Part shown: positions 38,105-46,672 of the stretch, in pieces
How positions within the stretch are numbered: position 1 is the first letter of the stretch
How the letters are laid out: every line of letters begins with the position of its first letter
DNA from: Crocosphaera sp.
Lineage (GTDB): Bacteria > Cyanobacteriota > Cyanobacteriia > Cyanobacteriales > Microcystaceae
Direction: 5' to 3'
Length of the DNA stretch: 64,000 nt
Assembly (NCBI GenBank): GCA_030066295.1
Contig: JASJBX010000056.1
Location: 76,513 to 140,512, forward strand
Translations under genes and position numbers: made by a program
The notes under the pieces: generated by a model
Seen by the model: only the letters and a program-made list of their open reading frames with translations
Databases searched by the model: none
Told to the model about the DNA's origin: nothing

Positions 38105-38623
38105 ATGGACTTAAAAGGGTTGATTCGTGATATTGCTGACTTTCCGAAACCGGGTATTGTCTTTCGGGATATTACCACCTTACTCAGCGATGCCGAGGGG
38201 TTGCGCCATACCATTGATACGTTAACCCAAAAATGCCAAGCAGCCAAGTTATCCCCTGATTATATTGTGGGAATGGAGTCTCGGGGCTTTTTGTTTGGAG
38301 TTCCTTTAGCCTATCAATTAAACGCGGGGTTTGTTCCTGTGAGAAAACCGGGTAAATTGCCGGCGGCTGTGCATCAAGTAGAATATGAACTAGAATATGG
38401 CACAGATAGGCTAGAAATTCATCAAGATGCCCTAGAAAACCATCACAATGTTTTAATTGTAGATGATTTAATGGCAACAGGAGGAACCGCCAAAGCAACA
38501 GGAGAATTATTAGAAAAAATCGGCTGTAACGTCTTAGGATTTGCTTTTATTATTGAATTAAAGGCGTTGGAAGGTCGTAAAAAACTGCCCGATGTCCCTA
38601 TTATTACCTTAGTAGAATATTAA
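38105..38623 (+). CDS. apt: adenine phosphoribosyltransferase
   Basis: This 172-residue purine-salvage enzyme makes AMP from adenine and PRPP. It has [27 protein letters not shown], the adenine site [26 protein letters not shown], and the PRPP loop [16 protein letters not shown]. Length is typical. A 59-residue ORF begins 2 bases after its stop, so the two are probably co-transcribed. Confidence 0.96.
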   Translation: MDLKGLIRDIADFPKPGIVFRDITTLLSDAEGLRHTIDTLTQKCQAAKLSPDYIVGMESRGFLFGVPLAYQLNAGFVPVRKPGKLPAAVHQVEYELEYGTDRLEIHQDALENHHNVLIVDDLMATGGTAKATGELLEKIGCNVLGFAFIIELKALEGRKKLPDVPIITLVEY

Positions 38624-38625
38624 AG

Positions 38626-38805
38626 ATGAATAACTTACTCAACAACGAATATTTGACCGACTGTTTAATCAAAATTTTTCATTCTTGCGGAACCCTATTA
38701 CTATTTTGGTTTCTTAGTTTTGGAATGATTGAACTAGCACCAGGGGATTCTTGTACGAACATAATATTACATAGTGCGAATCATCCTTGTGCCAATGGTC
38801 AATAA
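38626..38805 (+). CDS. small membrane-type ORF, 59 residues
   Basis: An ATG at 38626, two bases after the apt stop, opens a frame ending at TAA 38803-38805. The product starts MNNLLNNEYLTDCLIKIFHSC, has one hydrophobic segment (TLLLFWFLSFGMIELA) and then a short hydrophilic tail with two more cysteines (GDSCTNII, NHPCANGQ). The tail could lie outside the membrane and form a disulfide. I recognise no family and the ribosome site is weak. The tight coupling to apt is the main support. Confidence 0.45.
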   Translation: MNNLLNNEYLTDCLIKIFHSCGTLLLFWFLSFGMIELAPGDSCTNIILHSANHPCANGQ

Positions 38806-38826
38806 TACAATATTTGAAAAACTGTC

Positions 38827-39876
38827 ATGACTCCAGCAAAATCTCCTCCAATCAACCAATCATTAAATAAACTAATAAATTTATTTGATACTGAAACAAT
38901 TGTATATATCGTTAAACGAGGTTTACAAGGACTTTTAACAATATTATTAGCATCAATTCTTAGTTTTATTATCATTCAAATTGCCCCAGGAAATTACTTA
39001 GATACCTTAAAACAAAATCCTACCATTACAGCAGAAACCATCGCACAATTAACCAATCAATTTGGTTTAGATCAGCCCTGGTATGTTCAATATTGGCGTT
39101 GGTTGGTACAGGTAGTAACGCAATTAGATTTTGGCAAAAGCTTTGTTTATAAACGTTCCGTTGCCTCGTTACTGGCAGAAAGAATACCGGCTACCTTGTT
39201 ATTAGCAGTTTCATCGATTATTCTCACTTGGTTGATTGCCATTCCTTTAGGCATTTTAAGTGCGGTGAAACAGAGTAGTATAACCGATAAAATTTTGAGG
39301 GTTATTAGTTATCTTGGACAAGGATTTCCTAGTTTTATTACCGCCTTAGTTTTACTAATTGTTGCACAGTATTTATCCCCCTTATTACCTGTGGGAAACA
39401 TGACCAGTTTAAACCATGCAGAATTATCATTCATGGGTAAAATATTAGACATTGGCTGGCACATGATCTTACCCACCATCGCCTTAAGTATTACCAGTTT
39501 TGCCGGGTTAATGCGATTAATGCGAGGGCAAATGTTAGACGTGATGAGACAAGATTATATTCAAACCGCCAGGGCCAAAGGACTCCCCGAAGATAAAGTT
39601 ATTTATGTTCACGCCTTAAGGAATGCCATTAACCCCTTAATTACCCTACTAGGATTTGAATTTTCCAGCTTGTTAGGAGGATCATTTATTGCTGAATTTT
39701 TCTTTAACTGGCCAGGGTTAGGACGACTCATTTTACAAGCAGTAAAAGCACAGGATTTATACTTAGTCATGGGAAGTTTAACCATGGGTGCTACCATGTT
39801 AATTATCGGAAACCTATTGGCTGACCTCCTATTAAAAGCCGTTGATCCGCGCATTAAATTGGAAAACTTAAAATAG
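38827..39876 (+). CDS. ABC transporter permease, DppB/OppB type
   Basis: This 349-residue membrane protein has the N-terminal helix and periplasmic loop of DppB-type permeases (IVKRGLQGLLTILLASILSFIIIQIAPGNYL, then QFGLDQPWYVQYWRWL). The core has five more helices. The EAA loop reads DYIQTARAKGLPEDKVIYVHALRNAINPLIT. It should form a heterodimer for uptake or export of peptides or similar solutes. The DppC partner, ATPases and binding protein are not adjacent, so they are encoded elsewhere. It is followed by a small gene after 5 bases. Confidence 0.9.
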   Translation: MTPAKSPPINQSLNKLINLFDTETIVYIVKRGLQGLLTILLASILSFIIIQIAPGNYLDTLKQNPTITAETIAQLTNQFGLDQPWYVQYWRWLVQVVTQLDFGKSFVYKRSVASLLAERIPATLLLAVSSIILTWLIAIPLGILSAVKQSSITDKILRVISYLGQGFPSFITALVLLIVAQYLSPLLPVGNMTSLNHAELSFMGKILDIGWHMILPTIALSITSFAGLMRLMRGQMLDVMRQDYIQTARAKGLPEDKVIYVHALRNAINPLITLLGFEFSSLLGGSFIAEFFFNWPGLGRLILQAVKAQDLYLVMGSLTMGATMLIIGNLLADLLLKAVDPRIKLENLK

Positions 39877-39881
39877 AAAAA

Positions 39882-40193
39882 ATGCTTTCCCAACTCTATT
39901 ATATTGTTCGTTCCAAAGTCGATGGAAAATATTTAGTTGCCCGCATCAATAAAGGGGAAGAACAAACCCCCGTGAGTTATTTATTAGTCTTTCAAGAAAA
40001 TTTTGAAGCCCTGAGTTATCTCAATACTCACGGAAGCGATGTCAGCGATCGCTTTATCGTCGAATCCACATCAGGAAGCCAATTAAAAGCCATTTTACAA
40101 CGATGGGATTTTCAAGGCATTGGCTTAGTCAAAGATCCCCTATTACCGAGAATCGAATTTGTGTCCGATAAAAATCAACCTTTTCAACGATAA
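39882..40193 (+). CDS. conserved-type hypothetical protein, 103 residues
   Basis: This soluble protein starts MLSQLYYIVRSKVDGKYLVARI and contains VSYLLVFQENFEALSYLNTHGSDVSDRFIVES. It ends in a basic tail. No transmembrane segment or catalytic motif is visible, and I do not recognise the family. It begins 5 bases after the permease gene, so the two share a transcript. Confidence 0.65.
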   Translation: MLSQLYYIVRSKVDGKYLVARINKGEEQTPVSYLLVFQENFEALSYLNTHGSDVSDRFIVESTSGSQLKAILQRWDFQGIGLVKDPLLPRIEFVSDKNQPFQR

Positions 40194-40270
40194 AAATAAC
40201 TAGAATTGAAAAATTCCTTAAAAAAAGTCTATAACTGAAAAGTTAGCGTTATCAACTAAGTAGACCTCTA

Positions 40271-40357
40271 GTGCTAGAGACTCAAGCGGTAGGCTATACC
40301 GTGTTGCCTGTGGACAGAGTGCCGCCGACGGTTCTGGTTGAAGCAGGAAGTAAACTT
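40271..40357 (+). pseudogene. tnpB 3'-end relic
   Basis: The frame reads LETQAVGYTV then VLPVDRVPPTVLVEAGSKL. It aligns with the tail of the intact tnpB at 24.7 kb (VTPVDKKGPTPLAEAGSKI). The rest of the gene is absent, and the frame runs on into ndhF without meaning. It lies about 70 bases before the ndhF start, inside what should be its leader or promoter region. Confidence 0.6.
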
Positions 40358-40425
40358 CGATGTGTCATCTTATGTCGCATTGTCTTAGTTTTATGTAGCA
40401 GATCAAATCACTTAGGCATTACTCT

Positions 40426-42474
40426 ATGGAACCCCTTTATCAATATGCCTGGCTTATCCCCGTGTTGCCCCTGGTGGGGGCGATGGTGGTAGGCTTAGGC
40501 TTAATTTCCTTTAATCAAGCGACAAACCGCCTCAGACAAGCCAATGCAGTGTTCATTATTTCCTTGCTAGGTGCGTCGATGGTGTTATCCTTTGCCCTGT
40601 TGTGGAGTCAAATACAAGGTCATCCAGAATACACCCAGATGATCGAATGGGCCGCCGCCGGCAACTTCCATTTACAAATGGGTTACACCCTGGATCATCT
40701 TAGTGCCTTGATGTGTGTGATCGTCACCACTGTCGCCTTTTTGGTGATGGTATATACCGACGGTTACATGGCCCACGATCCAGGGTACGTGCGTTTTTAT
40801 GCTTATTTAAGTATCTTTAGTGCCTCCATGTTGGGATTAGTCATCAGCCCCAACTTAGTGCAGGTTTATATCTTCTGGGAACTGGTGGGGATGTGTTCTT
40901 ACCTCCTGATCGGTTTTTGGTTCGATCGCAAAGCAGCCGCCGATGCTTGTCAAAAAGCCTTTGTAACGAACCGCGTCGGTGACTTTGGCCTCCTGTTGGG
41001 AATGTTAGGCATTTACTGGGCCACCGGAACCTTTGAATTCGATCTCATGGGGGAACGCTTAGAAGGGTTAGTGTCCTCAGGAATGATTGCCCCGGCCTTA
41101 GCCGCCTTATTCGCCGTTTTAGTCTTTTTGGGACCCGTGGCCAAATCTGCCCAATTTCCCCTTCATGTGTGGCTACCAGACGCAATGGAAGGCCCCACCC
41201 CCATTTCTGCCTTAATTCACGCTGCAACCATGGTGGCTGCCGGTGTGTTCTTAGTGGCGCGGATGTACCCTGTTTTTGAGCATATTCCCGTGGCCATGAC
41301 CACCATTGCCTGGACTGGGGCCGTTACCTCCTTTTTGGGGGCAACCATCGCTTTAACCCAAAACGATATTAAGAAAGGATTAGCTTATTCCACCATCTCC
41401 CAACTGGGTTACATGGTGATGGCCATGGGCATCGGGGCCTATAGCGCCGGCCTGTTTCACCTCATGACCCATGCTTACTTTAAAGCCATGTTATTCCTCT
41501 GTTCTGGGTCCGTGATTCACGGCATGGAAGGAGTCGTCGGCCATGACCCCGTATTAGCCCAGGATATGCGGTTGATGGGGGGACTGAGGAAATATATGCC
41601 CCTGACTTCCCTGGCGTTTTTGATTGGAACGTTAGCCATTTGTGGGATTCCCCCCTTTGCCGGGTTTTGGTCAAAAGATGAGATTTTGGGCTTAGCCTTT
41701 GAAGCCAACGCTGCCTTATGGTTAGTGGGGTGGTTAACGGCTGGATTAACGGCTTTTTATATGTTCCGGATGTACTTCATGACCTTTGAAGGGGAATTTC
41801 GAGGCAATGATATGGACATTCGCACCGAGTTATCCATGGCTGCAGCCCCCGTGTTTGGACCTGGGGCCATGGATGTCAAAGAATTAGACCATGAAGCGGA
41901 TGATCATGGCCACGACGACCACGGCCATAGTGATTCGCCTCATGAGTCTCCCTTGACAATGACCTTACCGTTGCTTATTTTAGCCATTCCTTCCACGGTG
42001 ATCGGCTTATTGGGGAAACCTTGGGAGAATAGCTTTGAGGGCTTTATTTACGCCCCTGGAGAGGTCATAGAAGAGGTATCTCACTTCGACTGGACAGAGT
42101 TTGGTATTATGGCCGGAAATTCTGTGGGGATTGCCTTGATTGGGATTACGGTGGCATCTTTGATGTATTTACAACACAAAATCGATCCCAAAGCGATCGC
42201 CGATAAGTTCCCTGCACTGTATCAGTTTTCCCTCAATAAATGGTATTTCGATGATGTTTATTACAACGTCTTTGTGATGGGATGTCGTCGTTTAGCCCGT
42301 CAAATTATGGAAGTAGATTACCGTGTCATCGATGGCGCGGTTAATTTGACCGGTTTAGCGACTTTAGTGAGTGGAGAAGGATTAAAGTACCTAGAAAATG
42401 GTCGGGCCCAATTCTACGCCTTAATTGTGTTTGGGGCAGTATTGGGATTTGTCATTGTTTTTAGTGTGGTTTAA
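40426..42474 (+). CDS. ndhF: NAD(P)H-quinone oxidoreductase subunit 5, NdhF1 type
   Basis: This 682-residue membrane subunit of the photosynthetic NDH-1 complex is an antiporter-like proton channel. It has about 14-16 hydrophobic segments and the typical core residues Glu in IFWELVGMCSYLLIGFWFDR, Lys in FLGPVAKSAQFPLHVWLPDAMEGPTPISALIHAATMVAAG and the His/Lys helix YSTISQLGYMVMAMG. A His-rich loop (DHEADDHGHDDHGHSD) lies near residue 490. Respiration and cyclic electron flow around photosystem I use NDH-1. No ndhD follows, unlike common ndhF-ndhD pairs. Confidence 0.96.
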   Translation: MEPLYQYAWLIPVLPLVGAMVVGLGLISFNQATNRLRQANAVFIISLLGASMVLSFALLWSQIQGHPEYTQMIEWAAAGNFHLQMGYTLDHLSALMCVIVTTVAFLVMVYTDGYMAHDPGYVRFYAYLSIFSASMLGLVISPNLVQVYIFWELVGMCSYLLIGFWFDRKAAADACQKAFVTNRVGDFGLLLGMLGIYWATGTFEFDLMGERLEGLVSSGMIAPALAALFAVLVFLGPVAKSAQFPLHVWLPDAMEGPTPISALIHAATMVAAGVFLVARMYPVFEHIPVAMTTIAWTGAVTSFLGATIALTQNDIKKGLAYSTISQLGYMVMAMGIGAYSAGLFHLMTHAYFKAMLFLCSGSVIHGMEGVVGHDPVLAQDMRLMGGLRKYMPLTSLAFLIGTLAICGIPPFAGFWSKDEILGLAFEANAALWLVGWLTAGLTAFYMFRMYFMTFEGEFRGNDMDIRTELSMAAAPVFGPGAMDVKELDHEADDHGHDDHGHSDSPHESPLTMTLPLLILAIPSTVIGLLGKPWENSFEGFIYAPGEVIEEVSHFDWTEFGIMAGNSVGIALIGITVASLMYLQHKIDPKAIADKFPALYQFSLNKWYFDDVYYNVFVMGCRRLARQIMEVDYRVIDGAVNLTGLATLVSGEGLKYLENGRAQFYALIVFGAVLGFVIVFSVV

Positions 42475-42496
42475 ATCCTTTTTCTTAGTTTGTTTT

Positions 42497-42516
42497 AAGG
42501 GGCAATATTGCCCCTT
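42497..42516. terminator. bidirectional terminator after ndhF
   Basis: AAGGGGCAAT (42497-42506) and ATTGCCCCTT (42507-42516) form a perfect 20-base palindrome. It is followed by TTTTGTTCTT on the plus strand and preceded by an A-rich stretch that gives T's on the other strand. It separates ndhF from the convergent ferredoxin gene. Confidence 0.8.
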
Positions 42517-42527
42517 TTGTTCTTGGT

Positions 42528-42767
42528 TTACCACCCTAAATCTGTATATAAACTAATGGTTACCGACTCACTTCCTGCAGGAATCGCACTAATACAAGCA
42601 CAAATCGGTGTACCATCTTCTAATTCTACCTCACAAGCATGACAAGACCCCATTAAACAGCCCGTAGGAATGCTTATTCCCGCCCGTTTTGCCACCTCTA
42701 GCATGGGTTCTCCTGCTTGGGCTTCGATGGTAATATCATCGGGTAAAAATCGTACTTTAACCGTCAT
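42528..42767 (-). CDS. small [2Fe-2S] ferredoxin
   Basis: This 79-residue protein has the beta-grasp start VKVRFLPDDITIEAQAGEPMLEVAKRAGI and the cluster site TGCLMGSCHACEVELEDGTPICACIS. The spacing is C-x4-C-x2-C followed by Cys 11 and 13 residues later. That is shorter than the plant-type photosynthetic ferredoxin (about 29 residues) and closer to the [2Fe-2S] domain of xanthine-oxidase relatives. It is an electron carrier whose partners are unknown. cobQ is 23 bases upstream on the same strand. Confidence 0.88.
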   Translation of the reverse strand: MTVKVRFLPDDITIEAQAGEPMLEVAKRAGISIPTGCLMGSCHACEVELEDGTPICACISAIPAGSESVTISLYTDLGW

Positions 42768-42790
42768 ACAATCTCCTCAAAAAATTAGTT

Positions 42791-44269
42791 CTATAACAAT
42801 GGTTTTAGATCCACAAATTCCTCTACAAGATCAGCTACTTTATCTAAAATAACCTCTCGTTGTTCTCGATAATTGGCAATTCCTGTCGGTAAAGAAGATA
42901 AACCACGACGATTTCTCAGGTAATTTAACCAACTTCTTCGCCACGCCCCATTATCAAAAATACCATGTAAATAACACCCCCAAACTGACTTATTATCATT
43001 AACAATTCCTAAACTACTATCTTCAAACAGAGGATGAATGTGGGTGGTCAATGGCTCGGTTTTATGTTGAGGCAAACGGGTAATTCCTTGATGAATTTCA
43101 TAACCGCTAATGGGAAATCCAGGATAGGGATAAACGGAACAGGTTTGACGTTGACGGACAATTTTTTCAGGGGTAATCACTGTTTCAATGGGTAATAAAT
43201 TGAGTCCTGGATAAGACACATTGTCACCTTCTAATTGATCGGGATCAAACACCATTTCTCCTAACATTTGAAACCCGCCACAAATGCCTAAAACAATGCC
43301 ACCGGCTGCGACATAATCTTGTAATTTTTTAGCCATCCCACTTTTATTGAGGGCGATTAAATCATTAATGGTGGTTTTGGACCCAGGAATAATGACCGCA
43401 TCAGGATAACTTAAACGATCTTCTAAGTCTAAATAGGTGATAGAGACGGTTTTTTCCGCATCCAACGGTTCAAAATCAGTAAAATTAGAAATATGGGGTA
43501 ATCGTAAAACCGTGACATTAATTTCTTTTTGTCCTTTCGTCCGCCGTTCTAATAAATCTAACGAATCTTCAGAAGAAAAAGCAATCTCTCGCCAAGGAAT
43601 CACCCCTAAAACGGGAATCCCTGTATAGTTTTCTAACCATTCAATCCCCGAATCTAACAGCGATCGCTGACCACGAAACTTATTAATAACCACCCCTTTA
43701 ATTAAATTTCGTTCTAATTCATCTAATAATTGTAACGTTCCCACCACATGGGCAAAAGCCCCACCGCGATCGATATCGACTACTAATAAGGTGGGCGCAT
43801 TGAGATATGTAGCCACCCTCATATTGGTTAAATCTCGATGTTTGAGATTAATTTCTGCGGGACTTCCAGCCCCTTCGCAGACCACAAAATCGTATTCTAT
43901 GGCCAAACGTTCCAGGGATTGAACAATCATATGCCAACCCTTATCAAAATACTTTTCGTAATAGTCGCTGGCGGTGGTAATGCCGGCGGCTTTCCCCCCT
44001 AAAATAACCTGTGAGGTCATATTACCTTGGGGTTTGAGGAGAATAGGGTTCATTTCTACTCTGGGATTAATTCCTGCAGCCCATGCTTGTACGGCTTGAG
44101 CATAACCAATTTCCCCTCCATTGGTGGTAACATAGGCATTCAATGCCATATTTTGTCCTTTGAACGGGGTAACGTGCCAACCCCGACGAGCTAAAATACG
44201 ACAAATAGCAGTGGTGATAAAGGATTTTCCGGCGTGAGAAGTCGTCCCCACAACCATCATGGCTTTCAT
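42791..44269 (-). CDS. cobQ: adenosylcobyric acid synthase CobQ
   Basis: This 492-residue enzyme amidates four carboxylates of the corrin ring in (pseudo)cobalamin synthesis. The N-terminal ATPase has MVVGTTSHAGKSFITTAICRIL and FKGQNMALNAYVTTNGGEIGYAQAVQAWAAG. The C-terminal class I glutaminase has GIVLGICGGFQMLG with the catalytic Cys, and a distal His in GCYLHGIFDN. Length is normal. Lower ligand chemistry cannot be read. No cobalamin riboswitch is seen in the 30-base leader. Confidence 0.95.
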   Translation of the reverse strand: MKAMMVVGTTSHAGKSFITTAICRILARRGWHVTPFKGQNMALNAYVTTNGGEIGYAQAVQAWAAGINPRVEMNPILLKPQGNMTSQVILGGKAAGITTASDYYEKYFDKGWHMIVQSLERLAIEYDFVVCEGAGSPAEINLKHRDLTNMRVATYLNAPTLLVVDIDRGGAFAHVVGTLQLLDELERNLIKGVVINKFRGQRSLLDSGIEWLENYTGIPVLGVIPWREIAFSSEDSLDLLERRTKGQKEINVTVLRLPHISNFTDFEPLDAEKTVSITYLDLEDRLSYPDAVIIPGSKTTINDLIALNKSGMAKKLQDYVAAGGIVLGICGGFQMLGEMVFDPDQLEGDNVSYPGLNLLPIETVITPEKIVRQRQTCSVYPYPGFPISGYEIHQGITRLPQHKTEPLTTHIHPLFEDSSLGIVNDNKSVWGCYLHGIFDNGAWRRSWLNYLRNRRGLSSLPTGIANYREQREVILDKVADLVEEFVDLKPLL

Positions 44270-44300
44270 TGAATCTTAAGACCTATAATTGAGTGAACGG

Positions 44301-44705
44301 TTAAAAAGGAAGACTAAACCAACGAATTAAACGATTAACCAGTCTTCCCCACCACGACGGTTGAGGTAAATGACCGGTTTGGCTGTTCCATTTAGCGACA
44401 ATTTTTCGCCCCAGAGGAGTTAAACGAAAACTATCGGTAATTCCTTGTCCGTCTACTTCCCGCCTTAACAATCCTACCTGAATTAACCACATTAATTCTC
44501 GTTCGACTCGTTGTTCGGATAAAGGGTTGAGGGTATAGGTTTCTTTGACCCCTATTTCCCCTGCAATATAAGGTAAAGGAACGCTTTTGACCTTCATGGC
44601 GGTAAATAAGGTCAATTGAAACGGAGCGCAACATAATGCTCGTTCTGCACGGGTTAGGGTTCGGTCTGTATAGGTAAGCTTAAGGGGTTGGCTAGAGGCT
44701 TTCAT
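44301..44705 (-). CDS. Npun_F0494-type small protein
   Basis: This 134-residue soluble protein starts MKASSQPLKLTYTDRTLTRAERALCCAPFQLTLFTAMK and has a winged-helix-like C-terminal part (ERELMWLIQVGLLRREVDGQGITDSFRLTPLGRKIVAKW). It seems to belong to a cyanobacterial family without known function; the name is from memory. DNA binding is only a guess from the winged-helix pattern. It lies 31 bases upstream of cobQ on the same strand. Confidence 0.6.
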   Translation of the reverse strand: MKASSQPLKLTYTDRTLTRAERALCCAPFQLTLFTAMKVKSVPLPYIAGEIGVKETYTLNPLSEQRVERELMWLIQVGLLRREVDGQGITDSFRLTPLGRKIVAKWNSQTGHLPQPSWWGRLVNRLIRWFSLPF

Positions 44706-44839
44706 ACAATGGTTAGGTTAGGATAGGGAAAATAGAGGGGTAAAAATTAATTGCGGTATTTCTATTATGAAAGGTTTTCTTCTGTCATGTAAAGTTTTAT
44801 GATCGAAGGTGATAACGATTAATTTGGGAACAAAACGTT

Positions 44840-45274
44840 ATGGCTTTAGCTGTTGGAACCGTTGCACCTGACTTTACCACTGCTGATGATGAGGGTAATA
44901 CCGTCTCTTTATCGGATTATAAAGGTAAAGTCGTCGTTTTATATTTCTATCCTAAAGATGATACCCCTGGTTGCACCAAAGAAGCCCAAAGCTTCCGCGA
45001 TAATTATCAACAATACCAGGATAAGGATATGGTTGTATTTGGGGTAAGTATGGATGATCAGGCCTCTCATAAAGCGTTCAAGGAAAAGTATGGTCTTCCT
45101 TTTCAACTATTAGTAGATAAGGATGGCAAGTTAACTAAAGCTTATGATGTCGATGGAGGTGGTTATTCTAAGCGGGTTACCTATATTATCGACGCAGAAG
45201 GCAAAATTAGCTATGTTGACGAAAAAGTGAAAACCGATACCCATGCTAAAGATATCTTAGGGGTTACTGGTTAA
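44840..45274 (+). CDS. peroxiredoxin, PrxQ/BCP type
   Basis: This 144-residue thiol peroxidase has the active site FYPKDDTPGCTKEAQSFRDNY, where the Cys in PGCTKEA is the peroxidatic residue. In atypical 2-Cys PrxQ a second Cys lies 5 residues later (CTxExxxxC), but here that position is not Cys (CTKEAQSF). It is therefore probably a 1-Cys form relying on thioredoxin or another reductant. Conserved Arg is in GGYSKRVTYIID. The product is cytosolic. A clear terminator follows. Confidence 0.93.
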   Translation: MALAVGTVAPDFTTADDEGNTVSLSDYKGKVVVLYFYPKDDTPGCTKEAQSFRDNYQQYQDKDMVVFGVSMDDQASHKAFKEKYGLPFQLLVDKDGKLTKAYDVDGGGYSKRVTYIIDAEGKISYVDEKVKTDTHAKDILGVTG

Positions 45275-45300
45275 TTTTTGCTTTAATTGACATCAATTTT

Positions 45301-45328
45301 CCCTCATCGGTTGATGGGGGACTTTTTT
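45301..45328 (+). terminator. intrinsic terminator of the peroxiredoxin gene
   Basis: An 8-bp stem pairs CCCTCATC (45301-45308) with GATGGGGG (45313-45320), with one U-G pair and a GGTT loop. It is followed by ACTTTTTT and lies 26 bases after the stop. Confidence 0.8.
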
Positions 45329-45342
45329 ATCGCTTCGCTCAA

Positions 45343-45363
45343 AGTCAGAAGTCAGAAGTCAGA
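45343..45363 (+). repeat. heptamer tandem repeat, three copies
   Basis: The unit AGTCAGA occurs three times head to tail. It is a short tandem heptanucleotide repeat of the kind scattered in cyanobacterial intergenic DNA. It lies between a terminator and the next gene, and no role is apparent. Confidence 0.7.
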
Positions 45364-45461
45364 AGTTATTTTTTGTTGTCATCTATCCCCATAGATTACG
45401 TTTGAGACTTGTTATAATCGACTTTAACTTTCCTTAAATCGTTCTGAGGAGTCCGAGTCAG

Positions 45462-45923
45462 ATGAAAAAACTAATTCTTGCTTTACCTATTTTATTGGGT
45501 GTTCTGGGAATACCATCTAAAAGTATAGCCCACACCATGTTTACTAATTATTTATTAAACGATCAATTAGAATTTCAAACCACTTATAGTACCGATGAAG
45601 TAGCTGAAAATGCTGAAGTGTATGTCTATGCACCCAATAATTTTGATGAACCTTGGTTAGAAGCTAGAACAGATGAAGAAGGCCGTTTTTCCTTTCTTCC
45701 TGACACCTCTATTCCTGGAGACTGGGAAGTACAAATTATCGATGAAGGCCATGGGGAAGTGATTATTGTTCCTGTTACCGAAGATGGCGTAGATTACGAA
45801 AATATTAGTTACGAATTTAAACAAGATTTACATTATGGTTCCACTCCCATTTCCCCCATCCATAGTCTATTAATTACGGCTGGAGTGGCTGGTTTGTGGT
45901 TCGCTGTGTTGCGTAAAAGTTAA
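45462..45923 (+). CDS. exported protein with C-terminal anchor, NikL/DUF4198-like
   Basis: This 153-residue protein has a signal peptide (LILALPILLGVLGIPSKSIAHT), a beta-sandwich-like middle (EVYVYAPNNFDEPWLEARTDEEGRFSFLPD.SIPGDWEVQIIDEGHGEVIIVPV) and a last transmembrane helix (SLLITAGVAGLWFAVL). The order is that of small accessory proteins of ECF nickel/cobalt uptake systems (NikL/CbiL type), which start at a His right after the signal peptide, here AHTM. No metal transporter genes are near, so the assignment is tentative. Confidence 0.55.
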   Translation: MKKLILALPILLGVLGIPSKSIAHTMFTNYLLNDQLEFQTTYSTDEVAENAEVYVYAPNNFDEPWLEARTDEEGRFSFLPDTSIPGDWEVQIIDEGHGEVIIVPVTEDGVDYENISYEFKQDLHYGSTPISPIHSLLITAGVAGLWFAVLRKS

Positions 45924-46081
45924 GCAGTGTTTTGGTTGATTTATCTAGGATGTGTTGACAGTATTTTTGTTAATGCAGCCTAGATCATTCCCTAGCTTGC
46001 CTTGCAACCTGATTGAAAATATGGGATAATAGCTGTTTGTGTGTAAAACTAAATTAATCGAGTCAATTGCTAAATTAAACT

Positions 46082-46276
46082 ATGGCTAGTAAAAAAGGGG
46101 TTCGACTGATTATCACCCTAGAATGTACAGAGTGTCGGACAAATACCAACAAGCGATCGCCTGGGGTTAGTCGCTATACCACCAGCAAAAACCGTCGTAA
46201 CACCACAGGAAGAATAGAACTCAAAAAGTTCTGTCCTCACTGCAATACCCACACCGTTCATAAAGAAATTAAATAG
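46082..46276 (+). CDS. rpmG: 50S ribosomal protein L33
   Basis: This 64-residue protein has the zinc-ribbon form of L33 with [11 protein letters not shown] and [17 protein letters not shown] (two CxxC pairs). It is immediately followed by rpsR, 32 bases on, the usual cyanobacterial and plastid rpl33-rps18 pair. A HIP1 octamer lies within the gene at 46155. Confidence 0.97.
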   Translation: MASKKGVRLIITLECTECRTNTNKRSPGVSRYTTSKNRRNTTGRIELKKFCPHCNTHTVHKEIK

Positions 46277-46308
46277 TTGCATAGCATAAAATAAGGAAAA
46301 AGTCAAGT

Positions 46309-46524
46309 ATGAGTTATTATCGTAAACGATTATCCCCTATTCCTCCCAAACAACCCATCGATTATAAAGATACAGAGTTGCTGAGGAAATTTATCACCGA
46401 ACGGGGTAAAATTTTACCGAGACGCATTACCGGATTAACCGCCAAACAACAAAGAGCCTTAACCTCTGCAGTCAAACGGGCGAGATTTTTAGCTTTATTG
46501 CCCTTTGTTAACAAAGAAGCTTAA
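46309..46524 (+). CDS. rpsR: 30S ribosomal protein S18
   Basis: This 71-residue protein contains [51 protein letters not shown], the full S18 core. It binds 16S rRNA in the platform near S6. It follows rpmG in an operon. A long inverted repeat (TTGGGGGTTAA/TTAACCCCAA, 46547-46582) after it may end the transcript. Confidence 0.97.
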   Translation: MSYYRKRLSPIPPKQPIDYKDTELLRKFITERGKILPRRITGLTAKQQRALTSAVKRARFLALLPFVNKEA

Positions 46525-46672
46525 CCTAATCTCTAAATGTTGGGTATTGGGGGTTAATATAGTATTTAGAACTTAACCCCAAAGTCCCAATGTCACCCCT
46601 GAAACATCAGAAAAAAACAGGGGAATATAAAATAGTTAGGCAGAAAATGTTAGCAAGTAAGGCAGAAAGCGG

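Noticed and set aside
40358..40492. Continuation of the tnpB relic frame into ndhF
   Set aside because: Similarity ends at GSKL and the rest overlaps the ndhF start in another frame.
44270..44300. Cobalamin riboswitch before cobQ
   Set aside because: The leader is only about 30 bases long and too short for the element.
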